Assembly (NCBI GenBank): GCA_009733775.1
Contig: WOGZ01000021.1
Coordinates: 171,354-235,353 of the forward strand
Source: Alectoria sarmentosa
Lineage: Eukaryota > Ascomycota > Lecanoromycetes > Lecanorales > Parmeliaceae
Reading direction: 5' to 3'
DNA length: 64,000 bases
Shown here: one piece after another, positions 55,933 through 64,000 of the stretch
How positions within the stretch are numbered: the first letter of the stretch is position 1
How the letters are laid out: each line of letters begins with the position of its first letter
The notes under the pieces: generated by a model
What the model saw: only the letters and a program-made list of their open reading frames with translations
Database searches by the model: none
What the model was told of the DNA's origin: nothing
Made by a program: the position numbers and the translations under genes

Positions 55933-57495
55933 TTATTCACTGTTAGTCCTCCCTTGATCAAGTAGCTTCTGGATATGTTGGTAATGATCGGCGTCTGGAG
56001 GAGCCTGGTTGTGCTTTGTTCGTAGATGGTCCATTAAGTCATTGCGGGTGTTGAACTTAGCCTTTGGCGTTGGACAGTCATCAGCCAATGGGCATCTGTA
56101 CCGCGTTCCTGTTGCAAAGCGTTCCCATCGCATTGTCTGCGCTCTCTGCGTCCGTTTGTCGACCAAATATGTTGCACACCGTTGGATCAAAGCTCTGACT
56201 CTTTCCTGTTTGAGGTAACTCTTGGTAGCCAGTTCGATCTTTTCAAGAGTAATTTCACCACCCGGTTTCGGCCTCCACTCATTCATGCGTACAGCTTGAA
56301 GTCCTTCTTTCACATCAAGTCGAATGTAATCGAATCCCTGAATCTTACTTTCCGACGTTACCTTGTCGTGTACTACATCAGATATGTCGGTCAGCTCTTG
56401 CAGCAAAGAACCCGCACCGAATCTCAGTCTAGGGTTGTTGCCTTTTGCATTGCCTCCACCGATACTCAACAGGAGATCGATAGCATCGTGTGACTCTTCT
56501 GCGAGCAAGCTGACTTCCCTTACAACCTCCCAACTAGGATTATTCAAATTTGTCGCCGCATCGTAATACCGTGCCTCAAACATATGTAGGGACTTGAAGT
56601 AGGATGGAGCGGCTGAAGTTGCTCGGGCAACCTGCCAGATGGCAAAGGTGTTTGGGTCACCTGGATTCCTCTGGAATGGCGTACGCGAGGTATAGGAAGT
56701 CTTGCGGTCGTATGAGCGGAAAAGAAAAGGGGTCTGGATGTTTTTTTTGTCTTCGTTGCTTTTCATCGAACACACTATGGTCCTGCACCTGGCGTGATCT
56801 GACTTGAATTGATTGGCTTGCTCCTGAGGGCTCGGCAGCCTTGTAGGAGGCAATGAGTCGAATTGATCCTTGAGATTTTCCCTCCTTTCGGTACTGTCGT
56901 AATTGGTCAAAAATCTTTTCCACGGCGAATACGGTTTCTCGAATACTTTGGCAGAAAGCTCTTTATATTCTTCGATCGCCTCGTCCACACTCATCCGCAG
57001 TCTTCCCAGCAGTATCGCAATCAGTCCGCCAGTACTTGTCCCCGACACATAGTCAAAGTAGTGACACGGAAGGTACCCAAGAACTGATCTAGTACAGCCC
57101 GGTGACGGGGTGGATCCGTGGTCTGGCAAGCAATTGACAAGGGGGGAGTATGCGCTCGACTTCGCATCAGGGTTCATCAGACTCTCATGTTCTCCTACTG
57201 CTCTCATGAGCTCTCGCAGTATCAACAATGAGGAAAAGTTCCTGACACCCCCTCCGTCTAGACTCAGTATTGACTTTTTTGCCCAAGGGTCATCTATGTC
57301 GAGGGTATGTATTGAGGGTTCTGCCGAAGGCTCGCCTCGATCGGGGTGACGTTGATCTGGATCAACATCTTCGGGAACCGGGGGATGGTATTGGACAACG
57401 TAGGGTCCCGATATCCGGGTGTGAACCCATTGTATAGGGCTGGTCCACTGAACGTTCTTGCTGCCATTCGCTGGTTTCCATGCTGTCATAGTCAT
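55933..57495 (-). CDS. Patatin-like phospholipase B with C-terminal C2H2 finger
   Basis: A single-exon protein of about 520 residues. I prefer the ATG at 57495 or 57489 (MTMTAWKPANGSKNVQW), since the paralogue A aligns from KNVQW; the frame is open further upstream to 57588. The patatin core is intact in its main motifs: LSLDGGGVRNFSSL (oxyanion loop, residues 80-86; the last Gly of DGGGxRG is Asn), the nucleophile elbow YVSGTSTGGLIAIL (Ser154), the ARATSAAPSYF block, and YYDAATNLNNP where the catalytic Asp is kept though DGG/DGA has become DAA. Near the end is one C2H2-type finger, YRCPLADDC with HLRTKH. The expected reaction is acyl-ester hydrolysis of phospholipids. It lies between an active kinase and a HeLo-domain protein. 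Confidence 0.85.
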   Translation of the reverse strand: MTMTAWKPANGSKNVQWTSPIQWVHTRISGPYVVQYHPPVPEDVDPDQRHPDRGEPSAEPSIHTLDIDDPWAKKSILSLDGGGVRNFSSLLILRELMRAVGEHESLMNPDAKSSAYSPLVNCLPDHGSTPSPGCTRSVLGYLPCHYFDYVSGTSTGGLIAILLGRLRMSVDEAIEEYKELSAKVFEKPYSPWKRFLTNYDSTERRENLKDQFDSLPPTRLPSPQEQANQFKSDHARCRTIVCSMKSNEDKKNIQTPFLFRSYDRKTSYTSRTPFQRNPGDPNTFAIWQVARATSAAPSYFKSLHMFEARYYDAATNLNNPSWEVVREVSLLAEESHDAIDLLLSIGGGNAKGNNPRLRFGAGSLLQELTDISDVVHDKVTSESKIQGFDYIRLDVKEGLQAVRMNEWRPKPGGEITLEKIELATKSYLKQERVRALIQRCATYLVDKRTQRAQTMRWERFATGTRYRCPLADDCPTPKAKFNTRNDLMDHLRTKHNQAPPDADHYQHIQKLLDQGRTNSE

Positions 57496-57588
57496 TGAGG
57501 ACAGACCGTGGGTACGAACAAGAACGCAGAGAACAGAAGTCCCGCTAATCTCGAAGTACGTGGGGATGATGGAGATCTTTTGAGCCAA

Positions 57589-60500
57589 CGGACTGCAGCC
57601 TAGATGTTGGTATATAATTCAGCTGTCTTGACGGTATGTAGCCCATGTGATTGTAGAACGAGGCAGGCATGAATGCTCTTGGAACGGTCAGCCTCCAGAA
57701 AAGGAGCTGGGGTCCCCTCCGAGCTGGGAACACATATTTTCAGGACTGCTCCGAGACAGCCGCCATGCGACCCAACTGGCTTTAATCGTGCCACAAATCA
57801 GCTCATGCCTCGCTAAGAGGACTTCGGTCCATGACAATGGACAAGATGCTCGAAAGACCAGGGTAACCAATCCGGAGGCTGAGTTCTGAGGTGGAGGAAA
57901 CTGGCCAATCACACCAGCTGCACCTGCATTTGAAGAACAATTAGCGAAGGTTCTCCTAGCTGGCCAGATATATTTATGACGTGATGATACATGACCGGAT
58001 GCCGTTTACGACAGCGCCTGCTTATCTTACATGAGACAGGCATAGCGGCGGCACATCAAATGAAGGGGCTCCATCAGGAATCTGTTCGAATTCCTTGGGG
58101 CCTCCACCATCTGTAACAAGGCGGACCACAGCCTTGGAAATGTGTTCAGCGAGGCTGGTTATTAAGAGTCTTCAAATGCCTAGGGTCATTGCCAGTGCGA
58201 AGCCTTTGGGTGAGGTTCGTTTGTTCATCAGATTACCGCCGCGCCAAGGAGGGGACAGTGCTGAGGACTCTGTTGCTCAGCCCTACCCAGAATCCCCAAT
58301 TTCCATTGATAATCGCATCGGTAGTCATCCGCAAGCACCCAACCACAGCCAAGCGTCAGAATACCTCAGACCTCGCCCTGTATCTCTTGTCTTATACTTT
58401 GCTCCCATTGGTCTCTAGTGGATTGCTGTGCGTGCCAGCCACCAGTCGCTTATGCCGAATGAAGCCGGTAGCGCCAATGTAAACCCGCAGCTGACAAGAC
58501 ATTCGCAATGTGACTGCACGAGGCTTGAGTATCTGAGTCTCTTCAGCTGCGGGTGCGGCCATTGAAGTCTTTTGCTGAGATTTTAGGCCCAGTGGAATCC
58601 CTCCTAAGGTTCCCACACTGGGCGGGTGACAGAATTCGCCGTGCACCCTAGTCTGCATTAAGTTAGGAGAACTGGTTAGGGTGTACGACGAATTCTGTCA
58701 CCCGCGACCACATTGTTAGTCTCGGCAGGTTTTTAGTAAGGTAACCTACTTTATCATTCGCCGATCGACAAGATCATAATCTCGCGTAGGGCTGAAATAG
58801 GCTCTCAATTGGTCACACAAAAATAATTCTGGTCCAGGACTCTTCTCAAGTGCATTGTGATTGCGCAGTGTTTGGTGTGCATCCTCACCGCAACGATAGC
58901 TGTTTCAAGGGAATCAGGAAGAAAAGCACAGCCCCCCAATCTCATCTACCGTAAAGAAGTCTGAGGATCAACTCACTCATTTCTTGCCCGAGTCTCATGG
59001 TGGCCTTGAAATCATCATTGGTTTGACTCAATGTGGGTGGGTGGCTTCTGCCAACCATTGGCCACTTGCCTGGTCTGGCCTCGACAGCAGAGGCGTCATG
59101 CGGAGCCAACAAATATCCCGCAGCGTCATCAAGAGATCGTATCCGCTGACGACGCGTGAGAACTCATATTCTCAGATATACATTTGGACCCAGAAGATGG
59201 GTATCGAACATAAGACGTGTCGAGAATGGGTCAGCTTTGACACCTCGGTACTTCTCTGAGGCGCCGTGTTGTGTAATTGCGCGCTATGCATGCTGGTTCC
59301 ATCCAAGTTCGCTGGAATAGTGAGCGAAGCTCCGTCAGTATCCAGTCCTCGGCAATGGGGTGCTCGAGCCTTGGCTCTGGCTGCTCCGAGGCGCAGAAGG
59401 AGGCATGATCATCAAAAGATTAATTTCTGAGAGCTGGGTACCGTAGACTCGAGACTCAATCTGATGAAAGTACCTACCTAGGTCGGGGGGAAGATGACTG
59501 CAGGAACAGGCGGCCGTGAATGAGTCGCGAATGACCCCACACCTTACGGCACCAGCCGCATACCCAAGAGCATTATGGCAGCCTCCCCAAATCCTGCCTG
59601 GCTTTTAGCCTTGTTGCGTGAGGGGTGTTCGACGTGTCCCACGTCTTTTGCGCCTTCCAGAACTCGTCAGAATTCCAAAGAATTTCCAGTCGATCCTATA
59701 AGCGGAATCTTGCCCGGTCCCGGTATCGGTAGCATGTAGGTCAATCAATGATTGGGTCCATAAGCCAAATATTGCTGCACACTTGCAGCCTGGCCCGAGC
59801 TTCGGAGCTTTTCCGTGCCCCATCGTCAAAGCCGCCCACCGTATTCAGAGGAGTAAAGCACAAAGTTTCTCAAACAGGACTCCAAGCAGTTCTTTTGCAA
59901 GAGGAGTCGCCATTTGAATCCTTTTTGGAAATCCAAGACGAATGGCAGAATTGAGAAGAAATGGCTGATTGAAGAAAGAAGTGAGAAGTCAAGAGTGGTC
60001 GTTCGAAAACACCTGGGTGCGATACTTCTCTTCTGACTTTATGCGCACGAATCACACCTCACAATGCACCTCTCACAACAGTAGGCGAGCTAAGCCTGTT
60101 TGAACGTCGTATGTCTCCCGCACTCAAGTCACGTGGCCATGGCAGCCAACTTCAGAAGAGATACCTATCATAGCATCTCTACTTGATAGTCTTGGCTTGC
60201 AAGCAGGATTCTGGAAAGGCGAATACTCCAGAGCAGGCGTCGGTATGAAGAACATCCTTTGGGTCAGTGAACAATACAGTGATTCAACGCACATCAAAAA
60301 CTGCTTGGTGCACAAAATGGCACTATCTCATTCGGAGAACAGCCTGTTTGACTCGGCCTCGTTGATGATAGTTCTTCGACCAGTGGTGCCACACGGTACT
60401 GTCTTCCGGCGAAGCTCTTCATTATATTCATTATGTCATTGGTGTGACGAAAGATGGGAAATCAATCCTGGAGGAGGCTAGTTGTCGAAGCGAGCCGGCG

Positions 60501-60906
60501 CTTAGTGAGCTACAGAGAGCAGGCAAAACGGGGCGTCGTCTTTTCGCAGGGCGCAGGAGACATCTCCCGAATAGGTAAGAAGTTTCTACTACCGAACTGC
60601 ATCGGTTCGAGTTCGAGTCTGCCACCTTTGGTCCTACCTTGCCCAAGGCAGTGCTGTGGCAACCATTACGCTGTCGGTATGCAGCTCATCTCCGAGCACT
60701 ATATATCTGGTAATTCTATTCAATGAAGTGTTTAATCAATTCTCTGCCTATAGCCCTATCCGTGTGTGAACGTGGTCTCAAGCTGTCATAAGTAGGTAGC
60801 ATTCGTTTCTGCCATACGAATCGAGATCTCCCGATTAGCATTTGAGTATTTGAGTTGGGTTGTTTACTTATGCGGCACACTGCGCCCAAGTTCTTCCTAC
60901 GCCAGA
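57589..60906. other. Gene-poor divergent region between patatin B and the HeLo gene
   Basis: A 3.3-kb stretch with no supported coding frame. It holds the foldback repeat B (58622-58705) and a TACCTACCTAGG motif at 59471-59482. A GTTCGAGTC-like string near 60610 recalls a tRNA B box, but no cloverleaf forms around it. Confidence 0.45.
58622..58705. repeat. Foldback/MITE-like inverted repeat B
   Basis: The arms 58622-58651 and 58676-58705 are inverted copies of 30 bp with three mismatches, all transitions; the spacer is 24 bp. No clear target-site duplication is seen. The sequence differs from repeats A and C, so it belongs to a different family. Confidence 0.7.
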
Positions 60907-62837
60907 ATGGTTGATCCTATCGGAACCACCCTTGGAGCTGCGTCACTCACATTGCGGTTGCTCGATGGCTGTGTCAAAGGTTCGTCAGACATAACACGAG
61001 CTGATGAATTTGCGCTCAGAGGTGTGCTGATTAGAAGCTAGGCTACAAATTCTTCATTGCGGCCGCTGGCATGCCAGAGGATTGCCGCTACATGAGAGTG
61101 AAGCTACAAATTGAGTACTCTCGACTTCTCGATTGGTGTGAGGTTGCAGGCCTCATTGAGCTTAAAGATGGCCAAGATCTGCCTGACAGCCTGAGAGCGG
61201 ATAGACTCACTTTGGTCGCTATCCTTACGGAAATTCGCGTGTCCATGGAAGACTTAGCAGAAATCCGGGGCAAATACGTCGAATTCAATTCAACGGGAGA
61301 TAATGCAAGTGAAAAAACAGCTATCGAGACTGATCTGCTGGAAGAATTCTCACACATAGCCATTTCCTACGAGAAGGAGCCTGGCCAGCGCAAAAATTTT
61401 CGCAGCAGGAACTACATTTCCCATGGAGCTAGCTTGGCAAGTAACTTAGTGAAGAATCCCAAAAGACTGAAGTGGGTTGCCTTTGACAAGGGCGTGTTTT
61501 TGAACCTTTTGGGGAGGTTGACAGAGCTCAACGATCACCTGCAGGAGCTGATGCATGGGCATCAGGCGCGAGCGATAGATCTAGCAACCCAAAAGACTTA
61601 TCTCGAGATGGTACAGATGCGTGCTTCAGTCGCTGAGCTGACACAATTAGTGACCGCTGCAATGCTACTGCAAGAGCATAATGGGGTCGATTCCTCAAGT
61701 GCCTCCACCAGACGCCGCAACGAGAAGGCTCTAGCATCTCTCGCTGACTTTAAAAGTCTTAATGCTACACATGATGTCCTTATCCGTGGACAGTCTAGTG
61801 TTCGCAAAAGCAGTGCAATTCCATCCCAATTAAATTATTCGCAGATCTACTACGACAATGACAGCGCTCTAGCTTCCACGTCGGATAGCAGGATCCGTAC
61901 GGAAGGCAAGCTGTACCCTGGCGATGGTACCCAGCAGCATGTTTGGATTGAATGGAAAGCATACAATACCAGTTACGACCGCCAACTCGAGAAGCATGTA
62001 CCTCTGCCGAAGAATCTGAAGCGCGTCCAGGAACTGGTCTCTCTCCTGCAGTCTGACAAACCAAAACAATTCTGCGCGCCGCGCTGTTTGGGCTTCTTTA
62101 ACGACAGAGATGACACCAAAGACAGCAATCACGATGCGCGCTTTGGCCTTGTCTTCGAGAAGCCGGAGAAAAGCTCCTCGCCAGTCTCACTTCGTCAGAT
62201 GATCTTCACAGGACCCAAAGCATCTCTGACCGATCGAATCTCCCTGGCTCACAAAATCAGCACGTGTGTTCTGTACCTCCACGCTGTCAACTGGCTACAC
62301 AAGGGCTTGAGAAGTGACGGCGTGATGTTCTTCCCCGACTCCAGTGCCTCGAGCATAACAAACCCATACATCAGCGGCTACGAATATGCCCGGCCGGGCA
62401 AAGATGGCGAGACGACCACAACCACAGTGGAATTCGCCGACTATCTAATGCTCTACGTCCACCCAAACTACCAAGGCTACGAAGCCAAGGGCACCTACCG
62501 CAAAACCTTTGACATCTACAGTCTCGGCATCATCCTGCTAGAGATTGCGTACTGGAAGCGGATCGAACATATCCTCGACATTGACACGCACACCGCCAAG
62601 CCCGCCCAGTTGAAAGCGGTCCGTGAACGGCTCCTGCAGCCGGGGTCCGGGTACCTGGCGTTTGTGAAGGGAAACCTCGGCGACAGGTATTATACGGCGG
62701 TTAAAAGTTGCCTGGAAGGGCGCTCCGCGTTTGGCATAGGTACAGAAGAGAGCGAAGGCGATGTGCAGACGGGGGCAAGGTTGCAGCATAAATTTACTAC
62801 GCTGGTCGTTGATGCTTTGGAGAGTATCAGTATATGA
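60907..62837 (+). CDS. HeLo-domain protein with C-terminal pseudokinase (MLKL-like layout)
   Basis: A 622-residue protein from exons 60907..60979 and 61042..62837; the 62-nt intron is in phase (GCVK|GYKFFIAAAG). Residues 1 to about 230 match the HeLo (prion-inhibition and propagation) domain: MVDPIGTTLGAASLTLRLLDG, KLQIEYSRLLDWCEVAGL, a long helical region and GRLTELNDHLQELM. Residues about 275-615 are kinase-like but lack catalytic residues. The HRD motif reads WLHKGLRSDG (residues 442-451, no Asp). The DFG position reads YISGYEYA. VWIEWKAY may keep the strand-3 Lys330, and FDIYSLGIILLE keeps the helix-F Asp. HeLo domains form membrane-active helical bundles in fungal cell death (HET-S) and are related to the MLKL four-helix bundle. 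An MLKL-like role is inference. No HET-s-type amyloid motif is evident. Confidence 0.82.
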
Positions 62838-62874
62838 GGACCGGTGCTTGTTGAGGATGTAAAGAGCATCTTTG

Positions 62875-62956
62875 CGTATCCCATCGGCTGGCGCCTGGGG
62901 TCCAAAATGACGGGGCTGAACCCCTAAAATTTGGACCCTGCCAGCCGATGGGATAC
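62875..62956. repeat. Foldback/MITE-like inverted repeat C
   Basis: The arms GTATCCCATCGGCTGGC and GCCAGCCGATGGGATAC pair perfectly over 17 bp. Pairing extends inward through GGGTCCAAA / TTTGGACCC after a 5-bp bulge on the left arm. The total is 82 bp. A TA at both ends fits a Tc1/mariner-type insertion. It begins 38 bp after the HeLo-pseudokinase stop codon, so it should be transcribed within that gene's 3' UTR and form a strong RNA hairpin. Confidence 0.75.
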
Positions 62957-63374
62957 CGAGTGACACATCCTTCTGATCGCTTTCTACAAAGGTGTCTCTG
63001 ATCGGATTTTTCCTTTCTCTGTGCTGTTAGAGCATCGTATGTCTTGGACCTGTTTAGTGGCTGGTCGCCTCATTCCATCTGTCAAAGGGCTGCACCATCT
63101 TCATCTCCACGCTGCATCGGAATGATGACCATGGACACGGTCGACTGCTCCCATGATCACGACCCGAGAGACTACATCCAGCTATGCAACAGATGCGAAT
63201 CGAGACATCCCGAGCATCCTACGTCCACGAATCTGGTAGTTTGGCAGTAACGTCGATGCAACTGACACGTCAATTGAACGTGGGTGGTCAGGTTTTCCCG
63301 CGAGGTTAGCTAATCTCGTACTGGAGCCCTAGATGCTGCGACGTTGAGTCGTGGTTCATACTATTACGGCAAAT

Positions 63375-63683
63375 CTATCCTAGGATTGAAGACTTGTAAT
63401 TGGCGGTAGGAGTAGTCGGCATGGGGTGCCCAACTACATCTCCAGTCACTGTTTCTTGGTAGACTAGGAAATTCCATCCGTTAGAAGATGAATGGGTGCT
63501 GAACGAGCTATCGGATGTGTCAGTTCTTTCAACTCTTCGCCGCTTTATATAGCTCCACCCTTCCTGCTTCCTGGGGTGATGCATTACGATCCTTTGAGGA
63601 AATGTTGGGCGCTGTATCAGGAAAGGGGTAATTGAGTGAGGTTGCGGTGTGTACATTGGACGAGAGTGAGGACTAACTAGCAT
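63375..63683 (-). CDS. Possible C-terminal exon of an unknown gene
   Basis: A minus-strand frame of about 100 residues beginning at ATG 63683, ending near 63375. It contains QEGWSYIKRRRVERTDTSDS and later NGWNFLVYQETVTGDVVGH, which look like real protein rather than noise. No domain is recognised. The frame is open somewhat upstream and may be the end of a spliced gene whose other exons lie toward or past the window end. Confidence is low. Confidence 0.3.
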   Translation of the reverse strand: MLVSPHSRPMYTPQPHSITPFLIQRPTFPQRIVMHHPRKQEGWSYIKRRRVERTDTSDSSFSTHSSSNGWNFLVYQETVTGDVVGHPMPTTPTANYKSSILG

Positions 63684-63943
63684 CTGATTCGAATTCAAGA
63701 TCCAACGAGGTTTCGCGAAGAAATCTTGTTAGGAACGTCGAACATGTGAAGGAGACTGACTGGTGAAGTCGGACTGAGCATGCTTTTTTTTTTTGCCAGA
63801 GCACGATCCGTACTTCTCGTTCGCCCAGGATGACGCTTTTTACAATTGTGTCAATATCTATCTCGACCGTCCGTCCTGTTTAGACGATTGCCTTTCGAAC
63901 GCACGTCCGAGACATGGCCCAGTTTCGGCATCCCCAGACCACA

Positions 63944-63945
<2 letters not shown>

Positions 63946-63975
<30 letters not shown>

Positions 63976-64000
63976 CTTCTTCTTCTTCTTCTTCTTCTTC
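63946..64000 (+). repeat. CTT/GAA trinucleotide microsatellite
   Basis: A run of CTT units without interruption reaches the end of the window, at least 18 copies (55 bp). On the other strand it is a GAA repeat. The true length is unknown because the window ends inside it. It is not a telomere repeat. Confidence 0.95.

Noticed and set aside
60604..60622. GGTTCGAGTTCGAGTC string that recalls a tRNA B box
   Set aside because: No acceptor stem, D arm or anticodon arm pairs around it on either strand.
60907..62837. HeLo protein considered as an active kinase
   Set aside because: HRD is replaced by HKG and no DFG motif is found in the expected place, so catalysis is not supported.
63946..64000. 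Terminal repeat considered as a telomere
   Set aside because: The unit is CTT, not TTAGGG or a known variant; it is a plain microsatellite.
1..64000. CRISPR arrays, rRNA and intact transposons
   Set aside because: No regularly spaced direct repeats, no rRNA-like sequence, and no reverse transcriptase or transposase frame was seen.

Overview
This 64 kb window comes from a filamentous ascomycete (Pezizomycotina). The evidence is short 45-160 nt GT..AG introns, a class III chitin synthase, a fungal-type GT2 glycosyltransferase, Opy2, a Bud2-like RasGAP, Cys-Gly dipeptidase Dug1 and a HeLo-domain protein. I cannot fix the class or genus from sequence alone. Gene models below were built by joining open frames at GT..AG sites so that the family alignment and codon phase both hold. 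No rRNA, tRNA, CRISPR array or intact transposon was recognised.

Region 1-13.5 kb: the 3' part of a full-size ABCG transporter, a small TA-flanked foldback element, a novel secreted protein gene, about 5 kb with almost no coding signal, then a GT2 glycosyltransferase. Region 14-27.8 kb: housekeeping and cell-wall genes: gamma-tubulin complex GCP3, a WKF-domain (C7orf50-like) protein, NEDD8 E2 Ubc12, class III chitin synthase and the Opy2 membrane anchor. Region 29-34.3 kb: a patatin-like protein that lacks its catalytic serine, Dug1 and a C2H2 zinc-finger protein. Region 36-50 kb: dense housekeeping: NOT3/5, D-aminoacyl-tRNA deacylase, cyclophilin-40, mitoribosomal mL58, a disordered fungal protein and a Bud2-like RasGAP.

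Region 51-64 kb is looser and more accessory in character. It holds a Cys-rich unknown gene, a predicted active Ser/Thr kinase with an unrecognised C-terminal module, a patatin-like phospholipase with an intact GxSxG motif and a C-terminal zinc finger, and a HeLo-domain protein fused to a pseudokinase. Two foldback repeats lie beside or downstream of these genes and a CTT microsatellite closes the window. The HeLo-pseudokinase layout resembles metazoan MLKL. Its position close to an active kinase and a lipase suggests, as inference only, a regulated cell-death or non-self-response cluster. This is the most interesting part of the window.

Several genes concern cell wall and polarity (GT2, chitin synthase, Opy2, Bud2-like GAP, GCP3). 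I see no sign that they form a co-regulated cluster.
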